Assembly (NCBI GenBank): GCA_016192105.1
Contig: JACPUV010000044.1
Span: forward strand, 1 to 64,000
Origin: Sphingobacteriales bacterium
GTDB lineage: Bacteria; Bacteroidota; Bacteroidia; Chitinophagales; Chitinophagaceae
DNA length: 64,000 nucleotides
Direction: 5' to 3'
Shown: piece by piece, positions 1 through 7,425 of the stretch
Position numbering within the stretch: the first letter of the stretch is position 1
Layout: every line of letters begins with the position of its first letter
Notes under the pieces: model-generated
Databases searched by the model: none
Told to the model about the DNA's origin: nothing
Seen by the model: the letters and a program-made list of their open reading frames with translations, nothing else
Translations under genes and position numbers: made by a program

Positions 1-140
1 AGACGCCAATGCAGACTTTTTTAGAATCACTACCTTTAGCTAAAGAAAAGCTGATCCAAAACCATGAACCAGCTTAATTTTATCCTTACCCTATAAAACT
101 AAAAAAACCTTGATTGTCAGATAAAGTACTATCTATTACA
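1..140 (+). mobile_element. 3' end of an IS481-like insertion sequence (partial)
   Basis: The first 77 bases encode the tail of a transposase-like protein. They are followed by a short non-coding stretch that ends in TATTACA near 140. Read on the other strand this end starts TGTAATAGATAG, and IS481-family ends characteristically start with TGT. The other end and any target duplication lie outside the window, so the element boundary at 140 is inferred. Confidence 0.45.
3..77 (+). CDS. transposase C-terminus (partial, 5' end outside window)
   Basis: Reading from base 3, 24 codons are open and stop at TAA 75-77. The peptide starts TPMQTFLESLPLAKEK. This resembles the C-terminal tail of integrase-core (IS481-type) transposases, from memory of the family. 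No catalytic DDE residues are in view because the gene is cut by the window edge. If the family call is wrong, it is simply the end of an unknown gene. Confidence 0.5.
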   Translation, partial: TPMQTFLESLPLAKEKLIQNHEPA

Positions 141-167
141 CCTAAAGTGAGTTACCGTACTATACGG

Positions 168-353
168 CTCGCCGCTCAAAGCTCGTAGCTCGAGGCTTGC
201 AATAAGCTGCGAGGAGTGAGCGATGAGTTGCGAGACCTAAAGCGGGATACCTCACTATTCATCTCGTAGCTCGCTGCTCGTAACTCGTAGCTCGTAACTC
301 ATAGCTCGTAACTCATAGCTCGTACCTCGTAGCTCGCGTCTCAAAGCTCATAG
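168..353. repeat. heptamer repeat array (CTCGTAR), with an inverted block
   Basis: Thirteen uninterrupted 7-base units run from 263 to 353, nearly all CTCGTAG, CTCGTAA or CTCATAG. Five more units in the same direction occupy 168-202. Between them, about 203-234 reads as the same heptamers on the opposite strand (CTCGCAA, CTCATCG, CTCACTC, CTCGCAG). The array therefore has a direct-inverted-direct layout and could fold into large hairpins. It lies between the insertion sequence end and the first glycosyltransferase gene, and encodes nothing convincing. Confidence 0.85.
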
Positions 354-389
354 CAAATAGCTTAATTAGTTTATTCAGCAGGCGTCCGC

Positions 390-397
390 TAATTTTG
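390..397 (+). promoter_or_regulatory. Bacteroidota -7 promoter element TAATTTTG
   Basis: Exact match to the TAnnTTTG core used by the Bacteroidota housekeeping sigma factor. It is 16 bases before the ATG at 414 and would give a leader of only about ten bases. A weak -33 element (GTTTA) lies about 17 bases further upstream. Confidence 0.6.
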
Positions 398-413
398 ACG
401 TTTACCAGACAGC

Positions 414-2072
414 ATGACAGCATCGAAGGAAAACAAGTGGCTGTATCTTTTTATCAGCCTGGCAGCAGGGATGAATTTCAGCGGACTATTTGTTCCGCTG
501 CTCGATCCGGATGCGGGGATCTATGCCAGTATTTCCAAACAGATGGTGCAGAGCGGGGATTACCTCAACCTTCATTTTCAGGGGAAGGACTGGCTGGATA
601 AACCGCATTTCCCTTTCTGGCTCACCGCCTTTTTTTTTAAAATTTTCGGGATCAGCACCTGGTCGTACAAACTGCCGGGTATTTTATTAGCGCTGACAGG
701 TGCAGGTTATACTTATTTGTTTGCCAGACAACAATATAATAAGACCACCGGTTTATGGGCCAGCTTTATCCTGCTTTGTTCCCTGCATTTCCTGGCTTCC
801 AATAATGATGTACGGGCCGAGCCCTTCCTGACCGGGCTGATCATAGCGGCTGTGTATCATTTTTCCAATTCATTCAATAAACTCATCAGCTGGCACCTGC
901 TGGCAGCCTGTGTGTTTACGGCGGCCGCGCTGATGACCAAGGGCCCCTTCAGCCTCGTACCCATTGGCGGGGCGCTGGCGGGCGAACTAATCCTCAAAAG
1001 AAACTGGAAGCAATTGTTTCACCCCCGCTGGCTGATCGCTTTTGTATTGCTGACTTTGTTCATATCCCCCGAACTGTACAGCCTCTGGTACCAGTTCGAC
1101 AGTCACCCGGAAAAAATAATTTTTGATAAAACAAATGTATCGGGGATCCGCTTCTTTTTATGGGACAGCCAGTTTGGACGTTTTTTTAATACCGGTCCTA
1201 TCAAAGGAAAAGGAGACCCCTTCTTCTTCCTGCATACACTTCTATGGGCCTTTCTCCCCTGGGCATTGCTGATGTATGCGGCACTGTATTTAAAAATAAA
1301 ATCTGCCTTCAGTAAAACAGGACGGGCCCATTCCGAATGGTACAGCATCAGCGGCAGCTTGCCCACGATCCTGATGTTTTCCTTATCCGGATTCCAGTTG
1401 CCTTATTATACCAATATCATCTTCCCGTTCCTGGCCATCCTGACCGCAGCTTTTGTAATGGAGCTGAAGGAAAAAGGCGTGAAGCGAACCGCACTGGTCC
1501 AGGGTTTGATTACCGGGATAGTTCTGGCCGGTTTGCTGGCCCTGTATATTTTATACCGCCCTGCTATCAATGCGGTTTTTGCCTTTGTTGTGCTCTGCGG
1601 GCTCCTGCTGCTCCTGCTGCTCTTTCCGTGGATCATTAAAACCGGGTTATTGCAGCAGACCCTGCTTCGGTCCGGCCTTGCAACGCTGATCATTGCCCAG
1701 TTTCTCAATGGACTATTCTATCCCGACGCCCTGCAATACCAGTCAGGCAGCCAGATGGCGTATTACCTCAACAGAAACCTGCCGGGTTTGCCGGCGGCCA
1801 GTGGGGATCTCTATATTCCCTGCGGGCAGTTTTATCTCGACCGCCCGGTACGGATCCTGCCCATTGATACGATCTGTAAAAAGGAATTTGTCCGGCCTTC
1901 TGTGGTCTTTATTTCAGAGAAAGAATTAATCCTGTTGCAGCAAACGGGGTCTCCCTATGAGCTTGTCAAAGCGTTTCCTGAATATCATATTACCACGCCC
2001 ACCCTGAAATTTATCAATCATAAGACCCGGGAGAAAACCCTGAAAAAACAGTGGCTCGTTAAGCTGCTCTAA
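414..2072 (+). CDS. ArnT/PMT-type membrane glycosyltransferase
   Basis: 552 aa. Polytopic membrane protein of the dolichyl-phosphate-mannose mannosyltransferase/ArnT superfamily (GT-C fold), which moves a sugar from a polyprenyl-phosphate donor onto a lipid or protein on the outer face of the inner membrane. The N-terminal loop carries the acidic DPDAGIYA motif (residues 31-38), where the family has its catalytic Asp, and a DKPHFPFWL block (62-70) matching the family's DKPP motif. Roughly ten hydrophobic segments follow. The soluble C-terminus (about 430-552) is less conserved. ATG 414 lies just behind a TAnnTTTG promoter. It is probably co-transcribed with the related gene 12 bases downstream. 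The acceptor is unknown. Confidence 0.8.
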   Translation: MTASKENKWLYLFISLAAGMNFSGLFVPLLDPDAGIYASISKQMVQSGDYLNLHFQGKDWLDKPHFPFWLTAFFFKIFGISTWSYKLPGILLALTGAGYTYLFARQQYNKTTGLWASFILLCSLHFLASNNDVRAEPFLTGLIIAAVYHFSNSFNKLISWHLLAACVFTAAALMTKGPFSLVPIGGALAGELILKRNWKQLFHPRWLIAFVLLTLFISPELYSLWYQFDSHPEKIIFDKTNVSGIRFFLWDSQFGRFFNTGPIKGKGDPFFFLHTLLWAFLPWALLMYAALYLKIKSAFSKTGRAHSEWYSISGSLPTILMFSLSGFQLPYYTNIIFPFLAILTAAFVMELKEKGVKRTALVQGLITGIVLAGLLALYILYRPAINAVFAFVVLCGLLLLLLLFPWIIKTGLLQQTLLRSGLATLIIAQFLNGLFYPDALQYQSGSQMAYYLNRNLPGLPAASGDLYIPCGQFYLDRPVRILPIDTICKKEFVRPSVVFISEKELILLQQTGSPYELVKAFPEYHITTPTLKFINHKTREKTLKKQWLVKLL

Positions 2073-2084
2073 CCCTTCCAGCCC

Positions 2085-3755
2085 ATGAAGAAAAGTATTT
2101 CCATAAACCACCGCCTGCTTTTTTACGGAGCCTGGATACTGCTGGGTATCCTCCAGGCCGGGCTGACCGGGCTGCGGGATGATGAAGCGTATTACAGGAT
2201 CTATTCTTTTTTCCCCGCCCGCGGTTATTTTGATCACCCGCCTTTCGTGGCCATGTTCGTGAAAGCCGGTATGTATCTTTTCCCCGGGGCATTTGGAATC
2301 CGGTTTTTTTTCCTGCTCTTTCATATACTGACCGTGTATTTCCTGGAGAAACTGCTCCCGGTAAAAAACCCCTTCCTGTTTTACGCCATCCTGGTTTCCA
2401 TGGCGCTTATCCAGCTCGGGGGGTTTATGGCAGCCCCCGACACCCTGCTTATTTTTTTTACGGCCCTGTTTTTTTATCTCTATAAACTTTTTACCCAAAA
2501 GGCAAACTGGCTGAATACGATAAACCTGGGCTTTGCCGCCGCCGCACTTATATACAGCAAATACCATGGCGTGCTGGTCCTGCTGTTCACTCTTTTATCC
2601 GACCGGTATTTATTCAGGAACTACAAAGTGTATGTGGCCGGTTTACTGGCACTGGGACTTTATATGCCCCATCTGTACTGGCAATACCAGCATGACTGGG
2701 TCAGCTTCCGCTATCATTTATTTGAAAGCAATGTGAACCCGTATAAGATCAGTTACAGTTTAAATTACCTGCTGGGGCAACTGCTGCTGGCCGGGCCGCT
2801 GGCCGGGTTCATTTTATTGCCGGCTGCCTTTTCGTATAAACCGCAGCGACGAGTGGAATGGGCCCTGTATTATACCATGGCCGGCACCTACCTGTTCTTC
2901 CTGCTCAGTTCATTCCGGGGAAAAGTAGAAGCCAACTGGCCTTTTCATGCCTTTGTCCCGGTGATTGTTTTGTCCTTTTCCTACCTCGCGGAGAACGATA
3001 AATGGAGAAAGATCCTGTTCCGTCTTGTACCTGTTACGCTGCTGCTGGTAACGGTTACCCGGGTCATCATGATCGGGGATATTGTTCCCTGGAAACCGGT
3101 AAAGAAAGAATTTCATGCCTGGAAGGACTGGCCCCGGCAAATGAGGGAAAAGACCGGGGGGATACCGGTTGTGTTCAACAGCTCTTATCAGCAGGCTTCC
3201 CAATATGGATTTAGCAGCGGCCAGGTGGCTTACTCCCTCAATTATTACCGCGGCCGGAAAAACCAGTTCAACTTTATCCCGCTGGAAATATTCCTGCTGG
3301 GTCAGCCGGTCTATTATTTTGATTCCTATAACCTGCCTGATTTCCGCGATACCATTCATACCCCGGCGGGCAATTTTGGTTACCGGTATGATTCTTTTTT
3401 TGTAAGCTTCCCGAAGATTGAATTTATTCCTTCGGCATCTTCCTGGCGGGCCAGGGCAGGGCAAAGCCTTTCACTGAATGGAACCGTACGGATGCCATAC
3501 AGGTATGGTTTATTTATCGGGGACACGAAAGCGGAGCTGAAGGATACATTGCGGATCGCTGTGTTCAATAAGAAAGGATGGGTGAAAGACATTATGACCC
3601 CAGCCCGGGTGAAAGAGGTATTTGCTGCCCAGTCTTTTCAGCTGAATATTGACCCGGCCCTGCCACCGGGTCGGTATGAATTGATGTTTGCCCTGAACTG
3701 TGGTTTTTATCCGCCTACGGCCAACAGCAAAAAGATCCCGTTAATTATTTATTGA
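2085..3755 (+). CDS. PMT-type membrane glycosyltransferase (second copy)
   Basis: 556 aa. A second GT-C glycosyltransferase of the PMT_2 type, divergent from its neighbour. Signature residues are RDDEAYY (31-37), the expected catalytic acidic motif in the first periplasmic loop, and FDHPP (49-53), the family's D-H-P-P block. Multiple membrane segments run to about residue 330, followed by a soluble C-terminal domain of about 200 residues. It starts 12 bases after the previous gene, so the two form an operon likely dedicated to surface glycan or lipid decoration. The last 11 bases overlap the 3' end of the convergent mtgA. Confidence 0.8.
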   Translation: MKKSISINHRLLFYGAWILLGILQAGLTGLRDDEAYYRIYSFFPARGYFDHPPFVAMFVKAGMYLFPGAFGIRFFFLLFHILTVYFLEKLLPVKNPFLFYAILVSMALIQLGGFMAAPDTLLIFFTALFFYLYKLFTQKANWLNTINLGFAAAALIYSKYHGVLVLLFTLLSDRYLFRNYKVYVAGLLALGLYMPHLYWQYQHDWVSFRYHLFESNVNPYKISYSLNYLLGQLLLAGPLAGFILLPAAFSYKPQRRVEWALYYTMAGTYLFFLLSSFRGKVEANWPFHAFVPVIVLSFSYLAENDKWRKILFRLVPVTLLLVTVTRVIMIGDIVPWKPVKKEFHAWKDWPRQMREKTGGIPVVFNSSYQQASQYGFSSGQVAYSLNYYRGRKNQFNFIPLEIFLLGQPVYYFDSYNLPDFRDTIHTPAGNFGYRYDSFFVSFPKIEFIPSASSWRARAGQSLSLNGTVRMPYRYGLFIGDTKAELKDTLRIAVFNKKGWVKDIMTPARVKEVFAAQSFQLNIDPALPPGRYELMFALNCGFYPPTANSKKIPLIIY

Positions 3756-4500
3756 GCTTAGCTGGTTTTGTAACGCCTGTTCCGATCACTTCCTGTATAT
3801 CCGGATCGGTTTCCAGGTTATTCATCTGCCGCTGTATATAGGCCGCCCTGCTTAAAATAAAAGAAGAAGGAGGTTTAACGGGGTATCTTTTGGGATTGGG
3901 CAGGCAGGCGGCGATCATCGCGGCTTCCTGTCGGCTGAGGTTTCGGGCGGGCTTATTGAAATATTGCTGCGCGGCGGCTTCAATGCCAAAAACACCATCC
4001 CCGGTTTCGATCACATTCAGGTACACTTCCAGGATGCGTTTCTTGCCCCAGAAGGTTTCAATCATAAAAGTGAAATAGGTTTCAAGCCCTTTCCGGATCC
4101 AGCTTCTTCCCTGCCAGAGAAAAACATTCTTGGCTACCTGCTGGCTGATGGTGCTGGCCCCGCGGATGCGTCCCGGTTTTTTTTCATTGTACTTCATGGC
4201 CTTGCTGATACTCTTCCAGTCAAACCCGCTGTGATCGGGGAAGAGCTGGTCTTCCGAAGAAATAACGGCCAGTTTCGCATTGGGCGACATTTCGCGGCTG
4301 CTGACATAATCCCGTTTCAGGCCATGCCCGCTGATCCAACTGACCAGTTGGGTGATGGTGACAGGCGGGTCCACCCAGCGGAGCAGGATGATATAGATAA
4401 ACTGGAAGATAAATACCAGCAGGAAGATCCGTCTGGTCCATTTCCAGGCTTTTTTTAAAAAGGAGTTGCCCTTACTTTTATTTGCTTTAGCTGTTGACAT
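3745..4500 (-). CDS. mtgA: monofunctional peptidoglycan glycosyltransferase MtgA
   Basis: 251 aa from ATG 4500 (an upstream GTG at 4515 is possible but would lengthen the overlap with the LysE gene). Family GT51: polymerises lipid II into glycan strands at the outer face of the inner membrane. One N-terminal membrane anchor (about residues 25-45) is followed by the GT51 domain. This has the catalytic motif EDQLFPDHSGFD, the second motif GASTISQQVAKN, and the RKGLETYFT and ILEVYLNVIETG blocks. There is no transpeptidase domain, so it is the monofunctional type. The start codon overlaps the end of the LysE-type gene by 14 bases, which suggests co-transcription. Confidence 0.92.
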   Translation of the reverse strand: MSTAKANKSKGNSFLKKAWKWTRRIFLLVFIFQFIYIILLRWVDPPVTITQLVSWISGHGLKRDYVSSREMSPNAKLAVISSEDQLFPDHSGFDWKSISKAMKYNEKKPGRIRGASTISQQVAKNVFLWQGRSWIRKGLETYFTFMIETFWGKKRILEVYLNVIETGDGVFGIEAAAQQYFNKPARNLSRQEAAMIAACLPNPKRYPVKPPSSFILSRAAYIQRQMNNLETDPDIQEVIGTGVTKPAKLNK

Positions 4501-5116
4501 AGAAAAATAAACCACCGATTAATACCAGCCCGAAAATAATAAGGATAATGCCATTCACCCGGTTCAGGATATGAATATTATGGGGCGTAAGTTTGTTCCG
4601 GATCCGGCCCGCCAGGAAAACCTTGAGCAGGTCGGCCAGCAATACGATCGCCAGGGCCGTAACATAGATTATGACCTTATTCCGGGTGCTGAACCCGATC
4701 AGCGAACCTGAAATGGTGATCCAGAGAAGGATCATCCCGGGGTTCATCAGGTTCATGAAATACCCGGACAGGGAAATTTTCAACAGGTCCCGCGCCCGCT
4801 GTTTGAAAACGATCTTACCGTCTTCATTCACTTTTATCTTCTTGAAAAAAAGGAAATAAATACCAATGGCGATCAGCAGGAGGCTCCCGGCAATCCCAAT
4901 GGGTTTTTCGTATAAACGGAGACGGAGGAATAACCCGGTGAACACATTGGCCAGCAGCACCAGGGTGATATCGCTGGCGGAAACGCCAAACGCGAAAGCC
5001 AGGCCGCCTTTGTGCCCGTTGTTCAGGCTTTGCTTGATCACCGAAAACAGGACCGGTCCCACTGAAATACTCAGCAGCAGTCCGATCGTGATTCCTTTTG
5101 CGATTGCATCAATCAT
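4487..5116 (-). CDS. LysE-family amino-acid/metabolite exporter
   Basis: 209 aa integral membrane protein of the LysE/RhtB superfamily, which exports amino acids or small metabolites. The N-terminus GITIGLLLSISVGPVLFSVI matches the family's opening helix with its G-P motif, and a conserved NPG-containing block (MNLMNPGMILLW) occurs in the middle. Six hydrophobic segments are visible. The substrate cannot be told. It shares a four-base-scale overlap with mtgA downstream. Its ATG at 5116 begins only a few bases from a degenerate heptamer repeat block (5121-5162). Confidence 0.82.
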   Translation of the reverse strand: MIDAIAKGITIGLLLSISVGPVLFSVIKQSLNNGHKGGLAFAFGVSASDITLVLLANVFTGLFLRLRLYEKPIGIAGSLLLIAIGIYFLFFKKIKVNEDGKIVFKQRARDLLKISLSGYFMNLMNPGMILLWITISGSLIGFSTRNKVIIYVTALAIVLLADLLKVFLAGRIRNKLTPHNIHILNRVNGIILIIFGLVLIGGLFFYVNS

Positions 5117-5120
5117 ATTA

Positions 5121-5162
5121 AAGTAAGAAGTACGAGGTACGAACTGTGAATTACGATGTACG
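5121..5162 (-). repeat. degenerate heptamer repeats, inverted relative to the 5659 array
   Basis: On the minus strand this segment reads in 7-base phase CGTACAT, CGTAATT, CACAGTT, CGTACCT, CGTACTT, CTTAC. The last two and a half units match units of the 14-bp array at 5659-5812. It lies directly behind the stop codon of the four-helix-bundle gene and in front of the LysE-type gene. Confidence 0.7.
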
Positions 5163-5166
5163 GTTA

Positions 5167-5529
5167 TTATTCCCGGGTTTTGATAATCCCGGACCGGGCC
5201 GTAATAATTGAAGCCACGATTATTTTAAGGATAGATACACCGTCTGCTGCCAGCAGGGAGATCTTTTCTTTAAAATCCGGGTTAAAAACCATCAAAAGCT
5301 CCAAAAAATAAACGGATTCATCCGCTTCCTCCTCCACTATTTTGAGCTTATAAATAAAGTCTGCACCTGATTTAGCCCTTCTTGCTGCCCTGTAATTGGC
5401 ACCAACAGAAGAGGAGCTTCTGATCAATTGACCGGTATAAGCTTTGTTTACTGTATTGTAAGGCAACTCCCGGATCAGTTTTCCTGTTGCAACTGCAAAA
5501 GCAAATGTCCGTTCTTTTAAATCCTGCAT
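5167..5529 (-). CDS. four-helix-bundle protein (S23/IVP family)
   Basis: 120 aa, all-helical. It belongs to the family first described from 23S rRNA intervening sequences and related to the Avd accessory proteins of diversity-generating retroelements. The conserved block QLIRSSSSVGANYRAARR (about 35-52) followed by FIYKLKIVEEEADES is diagnostic. No reverse transcriptase, rRNA gene or variable repeat lies nearby, so this is an orphan copy of unknown function. The gene sits between two arrays of related 7/14-bp repeats in opposite orientation (5121-5162 and 5659-5812), which may mark it as part of a small repeat-associated unit. Confidence 0.88.
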   Translation of the reverse strand: MQDLKERTFAFAVATGKLIRELPYNTVNKAYTGQLIRSSSSVGANYRAARRAKSGADFIYKLKIVEEEADESVYFLELLMVFNPDFKEKISLLAADGVSILKIIVASIITARSGIIKTRE

Positions 5530-5658
5530 AGTCTTAGGTTTAGACCCGCAACTTATATAAGATTTTTATAGTAATAGTTACCTGTCGCCGCCTTTAGTTT
5601 TAAAAACCATCAATCCTCAGTTAGTTACTTTCGTTAAGAACCCCTCTGCTGTAAGCAC

Positions 5659-5812
5659 TTCGTACCTCTTACTTCGTACTTCTTGCCTCGTACCTCTTAC
5701 TTCGTACTTCTTGCCTCGTACTTCTTACTTCGTACTTCTTGCCTCGTACTTCTTACTTCGTACTTCTTACTTCGTACCTCTTACCTCGTACTACCTACCT
5801 CGTACTTTCAAA
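5659..5812 (+). repeat. 14-bp tandem repeat array (TTCGTACTTCTTAC), 11 units
   Basis: Ten full 14-base units and one partial follow each other without spacers: 5659, 5673, 5687, 5701, 5715, 5729, 5743, 5757, 5771, 5785 and 5799. Each unit is two heptamers (YTCGTAC plus YTCTTRC), so the period is a doubled form of the 7-base unit seen at 263-353. Units alternate between TTCGTACTTCTTGC and CTCGTACYTCTTAC. The array ends inside the last codons of the GH3 gene (stop at 5808). Confidence 0.92.
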
Positions 5813-7340
5813 GCCCTCCTGTCTTCAGAAACCGTTCCCATTCTTCCAGCATCTGTCCTTTCATCACCCGGGGAAATTTATGCTGGCTGCCCAGTTTACC
5901 CTTGAGTTCCATGAATTTCATGAATTTTTCTTCGGGTAAAACTTCAAGGAACACTTCTTTCAGCGCGCTGCCGCGCTCCGTGGCATAGTCATCATTGAGG
6001 ATCCGCAGGTGTTCGTCAATTTTTTTGCGCAACTGTTCCGGGTCCACTTTATCATTGGTGCCGATATACCAGCGATGGGCAAAGAAGTTCTGGTACGGGA
6101 AACCCAGCACCGTATATTCCGGGATACATACATTGAGTTCGTCGCTTGCCAGTTCCACCGCTTTGTTCATATTGTCCACGCTGAGGTGTTCCCCGGTAAG
6201 ACTGAGAAAATGCTTGGTCCGGCCCGTGATCACCAGTTCACATCTTTCCAGGTCCGTGAATTTGACAGTGTCGCCGATCAGGTATCGCCAGGAACCGGCG
6301 TTGGTACTCATCAGCAGGGCGTATTCCCGGCCTTCCTCCACTTCGTGGATCATTTTGGCTTCCGGGTTGGGGACGATCTTCCCTTCGTGATCAAAATTCC
6401 TGTCATCAAAGGGTACAAATTCAAAGAAGATATTATTATTCAGGATCAGCTGCATACCCCTGGCGTGTTCCCGGGTCTTATAGCCGATAAAACCTTCGCT
6501 GGATAAATAGTTTTCAATATATACAATAGGTTTACCCAGTAGTTTCTCAAATCCTTTTTTATAGGGTTCGAACGCCACGCCGCCATGTACAAAAAAGCTG
6601 AAGTTGGGCCAGATCTCGTGAATATTATTCACTTTGTAATGCTCGATCACCATTTCCATACACATCTGGCACCAGGCCGGCACACCCACGATATAACCAA
6701 TATCCCAGTCTTTCGCATGCTCCACAATTTCATTCAGTTTCTGGTTCCAGTCACTCAGGGCGGCAATACGGCCACCCGGTTTATAAAAAGTCTGGAACCA
6801 GAATGGCCTTTTCTTGGCCAGGATACCGCTCAGGTCGCCGGCAAACCAGCCGGCTTTTCCTTTTTTCAGATCCGTGGCGCCACCCAGCATCAGGAATCCC
6901 TTGGTCATGGCTTTTTTATTCGCCTCTTCGTACCTGATCAGGCTGATAAACTGGCGGACATAATTGATCGTATTGCTCCGTAATAATTCTTTGGTTACCG
7001 GGATATACTTGCTGGCGGCTTCCGAAGTACCCGAACTGAGTGCATAGTATTTTATTTTGCCCGGCCAGGTCACATCCGGCACCCCGTCCAGGGTTTTTTT
7101 CCACCATTCTTCATAGATCTTATTGTAATCATGAACCGGCACCAGTTCCTGGAATTTTTTACCCGGGTGCTTACTGAGCAGGACCTCATCAAAATGATAC
7201 TGCTGGCCGAACTCCGTAAACCGGGCTTTTTTCAGTAATTTTTTTAATACCCGGAGCTGCTGGCGGCGCGGGTCATTGGGCGGGATACGGAGCGCGGCGG
7301 CAATTGCCCTGGGCAGTTTAATATCGATGATAGTGGCCAT
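5808..7340 (-). CDS. GH3 auxin-responsive promoter family protein (adenylate-forming enzyme)
   Basis: 510 aa. Full-length member of the GH3 family, ANL-related adenylating enzymes. Plant members join amino acids to hormone acids; the bacterial role and substrate are unknown. Visible motifs are the nucleotide-binding loop YYALSSGTSEAASKYIP (about 105-121), the ENYLSSEGFIGYK region, and the C-terminal hinge with YLIGDTVKFTDLERCELVITGR. There is no signal peptide, so it is cytoplasmic. ATG at 7340. The stop codon overlaps the edge of the 14-bp repeat array by five bases. It appears to be a single-gene unit. Confidence 0.9.
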   Translation of the reverse strand: MATIIDIKLPRAIAAALRIPPNDPRRQQLRVLKKLLKKARFTEFGQQYHFDEVLLSKHPGKKFQELVPVHDYNKIYEEWWKKTLDGVPDVTWPGKIKYYALSSGTSEAASKYIPVTKELLRSNTINYVRQFISLIRYEEANKKAMTKGFLMLGGATDLKKGKAGWFAGDLSGILAKKRPFWFQTFYKPGGRIAALSDWNQKLNEIVEHAKDWDIGYIVGVPAWCQMCMEMVIEHYKVNNIHEIWPNFSFFVHGGVAFEPYKKGFEKLLGKPIVYIENYLSSEGFIGYKTREHARGMQLILNNNIFFEFVPFDDRNFDHEGKIVPNPEAKMIHEVEEGREYALLMSTNAGSWRYLIGDTVKFTDLERCELVITGRTKHFLSLTGEHLSVDNMNKAVELASDELNVCIPEYTVLGFPYQNFFAHRWYIGTNDKVDPEQLRKKIDEHLRILNDDYATERGSALKEVFLEVLPEEKFMKFMELKGKLGSQHKFPRVMKGQMLEEWERFLKTGGL

Positions 7341-7425
7341 TCGTTGCTGATCGGTTAGGATTAAAGTTACAGATTGTTACCCGTATAAAAGGGCGAATAT
7401 AAGGCATGTGCAGGTTATACACGGA

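Noticed and set aside
168..353. A CRISPR array
   Set aside because: Units follow each other directly with no unique spacers, are only 7 bases long, and no cas gene is near. The same applies to 5659-5812.
5167..5529. A diversity-generating retroelement, because of the Avd-related protein
   Set aside because: No reverse transcriptase gene and no template/variable repeat pair are visible within the surrounding 10 kb.
5683..5988. Overlapping open frames across the 14-bp array with repetitive Tyr/Leu/Ser peptides
   Set aside because: They are by-products of a 14-bp repeat without stops in several frames, and run into the GH3 gene on the other strand.
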